Shown: positions 41,977 to 50,935 of the stretch, in pieces | How positions within the stretch are numbered: the first letter of the stretch is position 1 | How the letters are laid out: the number at the start of each line of letters is the position of its first letter | Origin: Brevundimonas sp. MF30-B | GTDB lineage: Bacteria; Pseudomonadota; Alphaproteobacteria; Caulobacterales; Caulobacteraceae | NCBI RefSeq assembly: GCF_004683885.1 | Contig: NZ_CP038440.1 | Coordinates: 778,001-842,000, forward strand | Direction: 5' to 3' | DNA length: 64,000 nt | Position numbers and translations under genes: made by a program | Notes under the pieces: model-generated | What the model was told of the DNA's origin: nothing | What the model saw: the letters and a program-made list of their open reading frames with translations, nothing else | Databases searched by the model: none

Positions 41977-42744
41977 TCAGCGGGCGGCGAACTGTTGCGG
42001 GGCGGAGCGGGCGTGTTGGGCGGCAGGGCCGGCGACGGCGCGGCCGGGACCGGTGGCGACGGCGTCGATCATGCGGCCGGAGGTGGCGTTGACGATCGGC
42101 ACGGCCTCGCCGATCGAGGCGTTGCGGGACGCCCGACCCGAGACCGTCAGCTTCACGCCACCGACCTCGTAGGAGACCTGAACCATGTCGTTGCGGGCGA
42201 TGACCTGTGGCGAGGCCAGGTCGCGGGCCGAGACCGGCTGGCCGGCGCGCAGCGCGCGGCGGGCGGACAGACCGATCACCTGTTCGGCGTCCTGCGGTCC
42301 GCCGCCGGCCGCCAGATGGGACTGGACGCTGGACCAGACCACGTCGGCGGGCTGGATGACGTCGCCGGCGGCCAGGCTGCGGGCGTAGGTCAGGACCTCC
42401 ACGGTGCGGCCCGGTCCGGCGGTCGCCGCGACGGGGCGGGCGGAGGCGTCGGCGGCCGGGGCGGAACCGCCTTCGCGCACCACGATGCGGCGCAGGCCGT
42501 TGGGGTTGGACCATTCCAGCCCGGCCTGACGCGCGGCGGCCTGGACCTGACCGGCCTCAAGCACTGCCATCGCTCCGGCGCGGCGGCCGACGACGACATT
42601 CGAGGCCGAACCGGCGCCCTCGAACAGTTCGCCGAGGGTGATGCGGCCGTCGTCGTCGACGATGTCGGCGCGCAGCGTGACGGGTCCGGCCAGAGCGGGA
42701 CCGGCGATGAGGGCGAAGGCGATGGCGGAGGCGATCAGCTTCAT
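41977..42744 (-). CDS. flgA: Flagellar P-ring assembly chaperone FlgA
   Basis: A 255-residue periplasmic protein needed for P-ring formation. A signal peptide of about 19 residues ends in AGPALAG. The N-terminal half (ITLGELFEGAGSASNVVVGRRAG) is loose. The C-terminal SAF-type domain shows VEVLTYARSLAAGDVIQPADVVWSSV, VIGLSARRALRAGQPVSARDLASPQVIARNDMVQVSYEVGGVKLTVSGRA, and SIGEAVPIVNATSGRMIDAVATGPG, the conserved FlgA end. It follows flgG by three bases and precedes flgH by eleven, so it lies in the operon. Confidence 0.93.
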   Translation of the reverse strand: MKLIASAIAFALIAGPALAGPVTLRADIVDDDGRITLGELFEGAGSASNVVVGRRAGAMAVLEAGQVQAAARQAGLEWSNPNGLRRIVVREGGSAPAADASARPVAATAGPGRTVEVLTYARSLAAGDVIQPADVVWSSVQSHLAAGGGPQDAEQVIGLSARRALRAGQPVSARDLASPQVIARNDMVQVSYEVGGVKLTVSGRASRNASIGEAVPIVNATSGRMIDAVATGPGRAVAGPAAQHARSAPQQFAAR

Positions 42745-42747
42745 GGC

Positions 42748-43536
42748 TCAGCTCTTCACTTGCGCGGCGACGGCCAGCATGTCGTCGGCGGTGGTGATGA
42801 CCTTGGAGTTCATCTCGTAGGCGCGCTGGGCCACGATCAGGGCGCTGATCTCGGCCACGGCGTCGACGTTGGAGGACTCGGTGTAGCCTTGCAGCAGCTG
42901 GCCGAAGCCGACCTCGCCCGGCGCGCCGACGGTGGCCGGACCCGAGGCCGAGGTCTCGAGCAGCAGGTTGTCGCCGATGGCTTCCAGACCCGCCTCGTTG
43001 AAGAAGGTCGCCAGCTCCAGCTGGCCCACCACCTGCGGCTCGGCCTGACCCTGCAGGATCGCCTGCACCTGGCCGGACTTGGAGATGGAGACGTCCACCG
43101 CGCCCTGGGGAATGTTGATCGCCGGCTCGACCGCATAGCCGTCGTCGGTGACCAGTTGGCCTTCGCCGTTGATCGCGAAGTTGCCGGCGCGAGTGTAGGC
43201 CTGTTCGCCCGAGGGCAGGGTGATCTGGAAATAGCCCTTGCCGTCGATGGCCAGGTCGTAGGTGTTGCCGGTGCGGTTGGGCGTGCCCTGTTCGGTGATG
43301 CGGTAGACGCTGCCGGCCTTCACGCCCGCGCCGATCTGGATGCCGGTGGGGACCACCGTGCCCTGGCTGGACGACTGCGCGCCCATCCGCTCGACGTTCT
43401 GGTACAGCAGGTCTTGGAACTCGGCGCGCTGACGCTTGAAGCCCACCGTGTTCATGTTGGCGATGTTGTTCGAGATGACCTCGACGTTCAGGGCCTGGGC
43501 GGCCATGCCGGAGGCGGCGGTTCGCAGCGCTCTCAT
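42748..43536 (-). CDS. flgG: Flagellar distal rod protein FlgG
   Basis: A 262-residue rod protein that forms the distal part of the flagellar axle. The flagellar basal-body rod motif is at the N-terminus: MRALRTAASGMAAQALNVEVISNNIANMNTVGFKRQRAEF. The C-terminal coiled coil ends SSNVDAVAEISALIVAQRAYEMNSKVITTADDM. I use the ATG at 43536, with GGAG at normal distance, over the GTG at 43545 whose ribosome site would overlap it. Length matches FlgG (about 260). It is second in the operon. Confidence 0.96.
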   Translation of the reverse strand: MRALRTAASGMAAQALNVEVISNNIANMNTVGFKRQRAEFQDLLYQNVERMGAQSSSQGTVVPTGIQIGAGVKAGSVYRITEQGTPNRTGNTYDLAIDGKGYFQITLPSGEQAYTRAGNFAINGEGQLVTDDGYAVEPAINIPQGAVDVSISKSGQVQAILQGQAEPQVVGQLELATFFNEAGLEAIGDNLLLETSASGPATVGAPGEVGFGQLLQGYTESSNVDAVAEISALIVAQRAYEMNSKVITTADDMLAVAAQVKS

Positions 43537-43629
43537 TTTGTCCACTCCGTGATCGCTACGCTCGGTCCGCGGGACCTCGCTGCTTGAGCGATAGGTTTGT
43601 TTCTGGTCGGGTCAGCGACCGGGTTTGCG

Positions 43630-44367
43630 TCAGACCTTGCCGAGGCGCTCGACGGCGCGCTTGGACAGGTCGGTGGTCTGTTCGATCATCCGGGTGATCC
43701 GTTCGTAGGACCGGCTGATCTCGATGAGGTTGGTGATCTCGAGGATCGAGTTGACATTGGAGCCTTCCAGCATGCCCTGGCGTACCTGAGCGTCGGTCGC
43801 GTCCAGCGGGGCCGTGTTGGAGGCGTTGCGGTAAAGGCCGTCGCCGCCCTTCTCGAGCACGCCCAGGGCGGCGAAGCGGACCACCGACAGGCGGCCGACA
43901 GGCTGGCCGTTCTGGCTGATGGTTCCATCGGCGGCGACCGCCGGGGCGCCCAGCGCCGGATCCAGCACGATCTCGCCCCCGTCGCCCTGAACCAGGGCAC
44001 CGGCCTGGGTCATGAGCCGGCCCTCGGCGTCGGTGGTGAAGGCCCCGTCGCGGGTGAAGGCGTCGCGGCCCTGGCCGTCCTTCAGCGCGAAGAAGACGCC
44101 CTCGCCCTCAATGGCGAAGTCCAGGCTGCGGCCGGTCTGCTTCAGCGCGCCCTGGCCGAAGTCGCGTCCGACGCCGTGATCCATGACGAAGCTGACGCCG
44201 GGCCGCACGAAGGCGTTGCGGGCCCGGTCCCCGACCTCTTCACCCACCAGCAGCTGCTCGACCTTGAAGCCGGTCGTGTCGGCGTTGGCGATGTTGTTGG
44301 CCACGATGTCGAGCTCGCGGCGCAGCGTCATCTGGCGGGACAGTCCGATATAGGCGGCGTTTTCCAC
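43630..44367 (-). CDS. flgF: Flagellar proximal rod protein FlgF
   Basis: A 245-residue rod protein, first gene of the leftward flagellar operon. It begins ENAAYIGLSRQMTLRRELDIVANNIANADTTGFKVEQ, the rod family motif, and ends SNVNSILEITNLIEISRSYERITRMIEQTTDLSKRAVERLGKV. The start is GTG (44365-44367), supported by an AAAGGAG ribosome site seven bases upstream. A perfect sigma-54 promoter lies 28 bases further up (44395-44409), the usual control for Caulobacter class III genes. Confidence 0.96.
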   Translation of the reverse strand: MENAAYIGLSRQMTLRRELDIVANNIANADTTGFKVEQLLVGEEVGDRARNAFVRPGVSFVMDHGVGRDFGQGALKQTGRSLDFAIEGEGVFFALKDGQGRDAFTRDGAFTTDAEGRLMTQAGALVQGDGGEIVLDPALGAPAVAADGTISQNGQPVGRLSVVRFAALGVLEKGGDGLYRNASNTAPLDATDAQVRQGMLEGSNVNSILEITNLIEISRSYERITRMIEQTTDLSKRAVERLGKV

Positions 44368-44394
44368 GGCGGGCTCCTTTCGTCCGAGTCCGTC

Positions 44395-44409
44395 GCAACG
44401 CCCGTGCCA
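44395..44409 (-). promoter_or_regulatory. Sigma-54 promoter (-24/-12) of flgF
   Basis: On the minus strand TGGCAC-GGGCG-TTGC is a perfect match to the sigma-54 consensus TGGCAC-N5-TTGC. The transcript would start near 44383, and the flgF GTG follows at 44367. In Caulobacter the flgF operon is a sigma-54, FlbD-activated class III operon, which fits. Confidence 0.9.
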
Positions 44410-44483
44410 ACAGGGTGAATCCAGTCAGGGCGGGCGTTTGGCCGGGATCAGCCTCGACGGCGCCCGGCAGGATTTGCCGGTTC

Positions 44484-44499
44484 TAAACGGCTCGTTAAC
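44484..44499 (+). promoter_or_regulatory. CtrA-type box before fliL
   Basis: TAAA-N7-TTAAC matches the CtrA consensus TTAA-N7-TTAAC with one change in the first half. It lies 68 bases upstream of fliL. In C. crescentus the fliLM promoter is a CtrA-activated class II promoter, so position and sequence agree. A GANTC methylation site lies nearby at 44417-44421. Confidence 0.7.
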
Positions 44500-44566
44500 C
44501 AAACCCGGCGCAATTCGACCGTGAGACCCGAGTTTGGGGACTTGCGGGGATCGCCGGGGCGTCGCC

Positions 44567-45214
44567 ATGCTGAAGCTGGGCAAGAAAAAGAAGAAGGGCG
44601 CGTCCGAAGAGGCCGCCGCCGAAGCCGAAGCCGCGCCTGCTCCCGAGAGCGAGGACGGAGCCGAGGGCGAGACGCCCAAGAAGAAGAAACTGCCGCTTCT
44701 GTTCATCATCATCCCCGCCGCGCTTGTCGTGCTGGGCGGGGGCGGGGGCGCGGCCTTCTTTCTACTGAAGCCCAAGCCGGCCGAGGCGGCGCAAGGCGAG
44801 GATGGCCACGCCGCCGCGCCCAAGAAGGCCGAGAAGGGCGGGGGCCACGGCGGCGGCAAGGAAGGCGAGGCCGACCCGGCGCTGGGCAAGATCAGCGCGG
44901 GGCCCGACGGGGTCACCTTCTACACCCTGCCCGACATGGTGGTGAACATTCAGTCCCCGGACGGCCGGCCGACCTTCCTGAAGCTGAAGCTGACACTCGA
45001 GACCAAGGACGCCGCCCTGGCCTCGCACCTGCAAAGCGAGATGCCGCGCATGCAGGACATGTTCCAGGGCTTCCTGCGCGAGCTTCGGCCTGAAGATTTG
45101 GCCGGCTCGGCCGGCACCTATCAGCTGCGCGCCGAGATCCTGCGCCGGGTCAATCTGATCGCCGCACCGGGCAAGGTCGACGCCGTGCTGATCGAAGAGA
45201 TGCTGGTGCAATGA
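44567..45214 (+). CDS. fliL: Flagellar basal body protein FliL
   Basis: A 215-residue inner-membrane protein that supports the stator near the flagellar motor. A Lys-rich cytosolic start (KLGKKKKKGASEE) and an Ala/Glu-rich spacer precede one membrane helix, LLFIIIPAALVVLGGGGGAAFFLL (about residues 47-70). The periplasmic SPFH-like FliL domain runs from about 110: GVTFYTLPDMVVNIQSPDGRPTFLKLKLTLE, then LPRELRPEDLAG-type segments ending VDAVLIEEMLVQ. The ATG at 44567 is preferred over one at 44534. It overlaps fliM by four bases. Confidence 0.95.
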   Translation: MLKLGKKKKKGASEEAAAEAEAAPAPESEDGAEGETPKKKKLPLLFIIIPAALVVLGGGGGAAFFLLKPKPAEAAQGEDGHAAAPKKAEKGGGHGGGKEGEADPALGKISAGPDGVTFYTLPDMVVNIQSPDGRPTFLKLKLTLETKDAALASHLQSEMPRMQDMFQGFLRELRPEDLAGSAGTYQLRAEILRRVNLIAAPGKVDAVLIEEMLVQ

Positions 45215-46254
45215 CCGACACCATGGCCGACCCCTTCGGCGCGGACGAGACGGATCGCCCGGCCGCCTCCGAACGGGTGCTGAACCAGGACGAGATCGAC
45301 AGCCTTCTGGGTTTCGACCTAGGCGACGACGACGGCTCCGAGCGATCCGGCATACGCGCCATCATCAACTCGGCCATGGTCAGCTACGAGCGTCTGCCGA
45401 TGCTCGAGATCGTCTTCGACCGCCTGGTGCGGCTGATGACGACGTCCCTGCGCAACTTCACGTCCGACAACGTCGAGGTGTCTCTGGACAACATCTCGTC
45501 GATCCGGTTCGGCGACTATCTGAACTCCATCCCCCTGCCGGCCATCCTGGCGGTGTTCCGAGCTGAGGAGCTGGACAACTACGGCCTGCTGACGGTCGAT
45601 TCCAACCTGATCTATTCGATCGTCGACGTGCTGCTGGGCGGTCGTCGCGGCACCGCCGCCCTGCGCATCGAGGGCCGCCCCTACACCACCATCGAGCGGG
45701 TGCTGGTGCAGCGGATGGTCGAGGTCATCCTGGCCGATGCACAGGCGGCTTTCGAGCCACTGACGCCGGTGCATTTCAACCTGGACCGGCTGGAGACCAA
45801 CCCCCGCTTCGCCGCCATCGCCCGGCCGGCGAACGCCGCCATCCTGGTCAAGCTGCGCATCGACATGGAAGACCGCGGCGGCCGGGTCGAGCTGCTGCTG
45901 CCCTATGCGACGCTGGAGCCCATCCGCAAGATGCTGCTGCAGCAGTTCATGGGCGAGAAGTTCGGGCGCGACAACATCTGGGAAGGCCACCTGGCCACCG
46001 AGCTCTGGACCACCGGCACCGAGGTGCGCGCCGTGCTGGACGAGCAGCAGGTCCCGCTGTCGCGGGTGCTGGACCTGAAGGTCGGCGACACCCTGATGCT
46101 GAACGCCACGCCCGACAGCGACATTTCGGTGCGCGCGGGCTCGATTCCTCTGACCACCGGAAAGATGGGCCGCAAGGGCCGGCACATCGCCGTTCGCGTC
46201 GAAGGCCCGATCAGCGTCGACGCCGCATCCGCCCTGTCGCGAAGAGGAGCTTGA
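45211..46254 (+). CDS. fliM: Flagellar motor switch protein FliM
   Basis: A 347-residue C-ring protein. The N-terminal peptide VLNQDEIDSLLGF resembles the CheY-binding motif. The middle CheC-like domain covers about 55-235 (ISSIRFGDYLNSIPLPAILAVFRAEEL, LGGRRGTAALRIEGRPYTTIERVLVQRMVEVIL). The C-terminal SpoA domain (about 260-335) has EVRAVLDEQQVPLSRVLDLKVGDTLMLNATPDSDISV. The ATG overlaps the fliL stop by four bases; DUF6468 follows three bases after its stop. It switches motor direction under CheY control. Confidence 0.96.
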   Translation: MTDTMADPFGADETDRPAASERVLNQDEIDSLLGFDLGDDDGSERSGIRAIINSAMVSYERLPMLEIVFDRLVRLMTTSLRNFTSDNVEVSLDNISSIRFGDYLNSIPLPAILAVFRAEELDNYGLLTVDSNLIYSIVDVLLGGRRGTAALRIEGRPYTTIERVLVQRMVEVILADAQAAFEPLTPVHFNLDRLETNPRFAAIARPANAAILVKLRIDMEDRGGRVELLLPYATLEPIRKMLLQQFMGEKFGRDNIWEGHLATELWTTGTEVRAVLDEQQVPLSRVLDLKVGDTLMLNATPDSDISVRAGSIPLTTGKMGRKGRHIAVRVEGPISVDAASALSRRGA

Positions 46255-46257
46255 ACC

Positions 46258-46827
46258 ATGGCCGGACTGGTGATGGACGCCGTTCTGATGCTGCTGCTGG
46301 TCGCCGCCCTGGGTTATGGGGTGCGGCTGGAGAAGCGACTGCGGGCCCTGCGTGAGGGCCAGCTGGCCTTCGCCGGCGCCGTGACCGAGCTGAACCAGGC
46401 CGCCTCGCGCGCCGAGGCCGCCCTATCGGCCCTGCGCGGTTCGGGTCAGGAGACCGATCTGCTGCACGACCGCATCGTCAAGGCGCGCGAGGTCAAGCAG
46501 CAACTCGAAACCCTGATCGCGCGCGCCCCGGCCGCTCCGATCGCCGCCCGCGCCCCTGTTGAGATCGAGCCCGCAGTCGATCCCGCGCCGCGGCCCATGC
46601 CCGCGCCGCGCCCCCGCGAAACGGGCGGCGAGCCCGTGCTGAGCGGGTCGCGCGACCGCGACCGCTCTCTGTTCGCCGACCGCGCGCCCGAGCGGGCCCG
46701 TCTGCTGAATGAGGAGCAGGTAGAGCGCTTCACCCCGGTGCTTCAGGCCCTGGCCGCTAACCAGGCTGCGAAACAAAGCCTCAACCGCGCCCGGCGTAGC
46801 CTGGACGAAGACCTGTTCGCGGCATGA
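46258..46827 (+). CDS. DUF6468 family protein linked to fliLM
   Basis: A 189-residue protein that follows fliM in Caulobacterales. An N-terminal hydrophobic segment (LVMDAVLMLLLVAALGYGVRL, about 4-24) should anchor it in the membrane. A helical region follows (RLRALREGQLAFAGAVTELNQAASRAEAALSAL, then HDRIVKAREVKQQLETLIA), likely a coiled coil. A Pro/Arg-rich linker and a final helix [25 protein letters not shown] complete it. The family is known only from its place next to fliM and is thought to take part in flagellar assembly. Confidence 0.72.
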   Translation: MAGLVMDAVLMLLLVAALGYGVRLEKRLRALREGQLAFAGAVTELNQAASRAEAALSALRGSGQETDLLHDRIVKAREVKQQLETLIARAPAAPIAARAPVEIEPAVDPAPRPMPAPRPRETGGEPVLSGSRDRDRSLFADRAPERARLLNEEQVERFTPVLQALAANQAAKQSLNRARRSLDEDLFAA

Positions 46828-46905
46828 CGCTGGCCCCTATGGACGACCGCGCGGCGGTCGTCCGGCTTGAGGGGCTGTCAGCCTTGATTCGAGAGTGAGC
46901 CGACA

Positions 46906-47856
46906 ATGAGCCGACTGCCCCGCATCCTGCCCCTGATCGCCGTCGCCATAGGCGGGGTGGTGGTGCTGCGCGCCGCCGGCGCCGCGCCGGAGCTGTTTCA
47001 GGGCGCGCGCGCCTGGGCCGAGGAGGCGGTGCAGCCCGTCGGCGAAGCCGCCGCCGCAACGCCCGCCAAGCCGGCGCCCGCCGTCTGCGCCCTCACCCCG
47101 GAACAACTGGCCCAGCAGGCCGGCCTGTCCCCTGCCGAACTGCGCGTTCTGCAGTCGCTGTCGAAGCGCCGCGAGGATCTGGACGCGCGCGACACCGACT
47201 TCGCCACCATGCTGCCGTTGATGGCCTCGGCCGAGCAGAAGCTGGACGCCAAGCTGCAGGCCATGGAGGCGCTCAAGGCCGAGATGCAGGGACTGCTGGG
47301 CCAGGTCGACGAGCGCGAGAAGGCCGAGATCGATCGTTTGGTCCAGGTCTATTCGGCCATGCGGCCCAAGGAGGCCGCCGCGGTCTTCAATACACTGAAC
47401 GACTCGGTCCGCCTGCCGGTCGCCGCCGCCATGCGGCCCCGTTCGCTGGCCGCCGTCATGGCCCAGATGCCGCCGGCCGCCGCCCGCGAGCTGACCGAGA
47501 AGCTCGCCCGCCGCTACGAGGCCCAGCAATTGGCCGCCCGCACGGCCACGGCCAGCGCGCCCCTCGCCGCCGCCGAGCCCGGCTCGGTCGCGACCGGCGC
47601 GACCAACGCCGCAGCCGCGCCTACGCCGGCCGCTGCGCCCCCCGCCGCCCAGCCGGCGGCGCAACCCGCCGCGCGCACCCGGCCGCCGGCGCAGCGCGCC
47701 GCCAACCGCCCAGCCAGCAGGACAACGGAAAGCCGCCCGGCGGCCGCTGCACCCACGCCCGCGCCTGAGCCCGCCGGCCCGCAGCCCTACCGCGCCGCGC
47801 CCGGCCCCGAGGCTCCCGCCGCGGCGCCGTCGCCGGGCCGTCAGCAGGTTCAGTAG
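46906..47856 (+). CDS. MotE-like flagellar protein (MgtE-N-like fold)
   Basis: A 316-residue exported protein. A signal/anchor segment (LPRILPLIAVAIGGVVVLRAAG) leads to a helical middle part CALTPEQLAQQAGLSPAELRVLQSLSKRREDLDARDTDFATMLPLMASAEQKLDAKLQAMEAL, a long coiled coil. It is followed by QVYSAMRPKEAAAVFNTLNDSVRLPVAAAMRPRSLAAVMAQMPPAAARELTEKL, the MgtE-N-like MotE core. The last 100 residues are Ala/Pro-rich and low in complexity. MotE helps MotB fold and stator entry in rhizobia; in Caulobacter a homologue follows fliM. Role here by similarity and position. Confidence 0.78.
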   Translation: MSRLPRILPLIAVAIGGVVVLRAAGAAPELFQGARAWAEEAVQPVGEAAAATPAKPAPAVCALTPEQLAQQAGLSPAELRVLQSLSKRREDLDARDTDFATMLPLMASAEQKLDAKLQAMEALKAEMQGLLGQVDEREKAEIDRLVQVYSAMRPKEAAAVFNTLNDSVRLPVAAAMRPRSLAAVMAQMPPAAARELTEKLARRYEAQQLAARTATASAPLAAAEPGSVATGATNAAAAPTPAAAPPAAQPAAQPAARTRPPAQRAANRPASRTTESRPAAAAPTPAPEPAGPQPYRAAPGPEAPAAAPSPGRQQVQ

Positions 47857-47859
47857 GCC

Positions 47860-47889
47860 GGCGCTTCGCTCTCCGTTTCCGGAAGCGCC
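47860..47889. other. Stem-loop after the fliLM unit
   Basis: GGCGCTTC (47860-47867) and GAAGCGCC (47882-47889) pair perfectly across 14 bases, just after the MotE-like stop. No T run follows, so it may be a weak terminator or mRNA 3' end structure. Confidence 0.35.
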
Positions 47890-47968
47890 GCCCGCCTCTT
47901 GCATCGCGGCGCGTCTGGCCCTTTAAGCCGCGCGAACGCCTCCCCGCGTCTGGTGCAAGGATCCGCCC

Positions 47969-49201
<1,233 letters not shown>

Positions 49202-49290
49202 GGGTCGAGGGGCGGGGCGCCGCATTGACGGCTTGCCCCCGCCCCATTCGCCCTTCACGGTGGCGTGATCGCAGAGCCAAGGAGCCCTTC

Positions 49291-49764
49291 ATGCGTCTCG
49301 TCACCCTCGCCACGGCCACGGCCGCCCTCGCCTTGATGGCCGCCCCGGCCCTTGCCCAGGAAGCCCCCGCCGCCCAACCCGCGCCAGCCCAGGCCGCTCC
49401 CGCCGCCCCTTCGCCGGCCGAAGCCGCGATCCAGGCCGAGGCCGAGAAGTTCGAAGCCGGCGTTGAGCAGATGCAGGCCGAACTCGTCGCCCTGCGCACA
49501 GCCGCAGGCGCTGACGCCGCCAAGTATCAAGCGGACTCTCAGCCGGTCGTGGCGCGCTACCAACCTCAGGCCGACGCGTTCGCCGACGCCCTGACCGCCT
49601 TTGCCGCCGATCCAGCCTCGGGCGTCCCTGCCGAAGCCCAGGCCCAGATCGCCCAGGGGGTGGCTCAAATCCGCAGCGTGCCGACCATGATGCGCGACCA
49701 GATCGGCCAGGCGACGCCGGAGCAGCTGGCCGGCGCTCAGGCCCCGGCCGCCGCACCGCAGTAA
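49291..49764 (+). CDS. Small secreted Ala/Pro/Gln-rich protein
   Basis: A 157-residue exported protein. A signal peptide (LVTLATATAALALMAAPALAQ) ends in an Ala-X-Ala site, then an Ala/Pro/Gln-rich stretch, followed by a helical region AAIQAEAEKFEAGVEQMQAELVALRTAAGADAAKYQADSQPVVARYQPQADAFADALTAF, and a short C-terminal tail. AAGGAG lies five bases in front of the ATG. No family recognised; it looks like a periplasmic helical protein. A second protein with a similar plan follows at 49843. Confidence 0.6.
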   Translation: MRLVTLATATAALALMAAPALAQEAPAAQPAPAQAAPAAPSPAEAAIQAEAEKFEAGVEQMQAELVALRTAAGADAAKYQADSQPVVARYQPQADAFADALTAFAADPASGVPAEAQAQIAQGVAQIRSVPTMMRDQIGQATPEQLAGAQAPAAAPQ

Positions 49765-49842
49765 GGCCGCCTTACCGCGATTTCACTTGTCGCGACGGCT
49801 GATCGGGCGGACCCTCTGCGGGCAATCGCAGGAGGTCCGCCC

Positions 49843-50382
49843 ATGGCCCGCATATCCCTTGCCGCCCTCAGCGCGCCTGTCGCCGTCGCCGCGATCCTGA
49901 TCGCCGCGCCCGCCTTGGCGCAATCCGCGTCCGCTCCCGCGCCGGCCGCCGAGACCCGGCTGGAAGCCGCCGCCGAAGCTTTCGGCAAGCGCATGGAGGC
50001 CTTCGCCGCCCAAGCCGAGGCTCTCGAAAAGAACCCGAGTCTCACAGAGGATGAACGCGAGGCGCGCATCAAGGCCCTGTGGACGGCGCAGGAACCCGCC
50101 TTGGCTGAGTTCACCACCCTGGCCGCTCGGTTGGGCGGCGAACTGAGCCGCGCAGCTCTGGCTGAGGCGGACGTCGCCAGGATCACCGGGGAGGCGCTGC
50201 AGACCGCCATGGCGCCCGCCCAGGGGATTATCGCCAACAGCGCCTGGACCAACCCCGACCCTGATCAGATGGTCACCTACGAACTTCTGGCCGACTACGG
50301 CCTGTCTCAAGCAGCCGACGCCATCGAGGCGGCGCACGCCGAAGCCGCCCGAGCCGCCCCAGCAGCTCCGCGGGCCGACTGA
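49843..50382 (+). CDS. Small secreted helical protein
   Basis: A 179-residue exported protein with a signal peptide (SLAALSAPVAVAAILIAAPALAQ) cleaved before an Ala/Ser/Pro stretch. The mature part is mostly helical: TRLEAAAEAFGKRMEAFAAQAEALEKNPSLTEDEREARIKALWTAQEPALAEFTTLAARLGGEL, and ends ADYGLSQAADAIEAAHAEAARAAPAAPRAD. A GGAGGT site precedes the ATG. It and the preceding gene may be distant paralogues or simply share a plan; the function is unknown. Confidence 0.6.
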   Translation: MARISLAALSAPVAVAAILIAAPALAQSASAPAPAAETRLEAAAEAFGKRMEAFAAQAEALEKNPSLTEDEREARIKALWTAQEPALAEFTTLAARLGGELSRAALAEADVARITGEALQTAMAPAQGIIANSAWTNPDPDQMVTYELLADYGLSQAADAIEAAHAEAARAAPAAPRAD

Positions 50383-50386
50383 ACAT

Positions 50387-50809
50387 TCAATCCAGCGCTT
50401 CGATCAGGTCGATCCGGTCGTCGGACAGGCCGAAGTGATGACCGATCTCGTGGATCAGCACATGGGCGACGATCTCGGCCAGGCCGACATCGCCGCGCTC
50501 GCACCATTCATCCAGAATCGGCCGACGATACAGGAACACGCGCGATGGTTCCGGCGCCGGCCCAAGGCCTTCGCGGCTGGACAGGTCTACGCCGTGATAA
50601 AGGCCGGTCAGTTCGAACGGGTCCTCGATCCCCATTCCTGAAAGCGTGGCCTCGTCGGCGAAATCGTCGATGCGGATGACCACTTCGCCGGCCAGGCTGC
50701 GGAACGCCTCGGGCAGTTCGGCGAAGGCCTGTTCCGCCAGGCGGGCGAAGTCCTCGAGCGAGGGGGCTGTCTGATCGGACCAGGCGAAGGCGGTGTCGGC
50801 GCTGCTCAT
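50387..50809 (-). CDS. Zincin-like metallopeptidase family protein (DUF1025)
   Basis: A 140-residue protein with an HExxH motif in HVLIHEIGHHFGLSDDRI (HEIGH, about residues 120-124), the zinc site of a minimal zincin. The preceding sequence has AFAELPEAFRSLAGEVVIRIDDFADEATL and DPFELTGLYHGVDL, which match the small YugP/DUF1025 type. Catalytic peptidase function in this family is not established. The ATG at 50809 lies 127 bases from divL, divergently, and the gene converges on the secreted-protein gene. Confidence 0.82.
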   Translation of the reverse strand: MSSADTAFAWSDQTAPSLEDFARLAEQAFAELPEAFRSLAGEVVIRIDDFADEATLSGMGIEDPFELTGLYHGVDLSSREGLGPAPEPSRVFLYRRPILDEWCERGDVGLAEIVAHVLIHEIGHHFGLSDDRIDLIEALD

Positions 50810-50935
50810 GGCCGTCCATATCGTCCGGGGGGCCGCCGTCCGCAATCCGCCCGTTCGCCGCAGGAAAACGAGCCCGCCCATTTCGTCGCGCCTTGCGTTA
50901 TGGTGAACGCGAATCGCGGGGACACCGAGCGGGTA

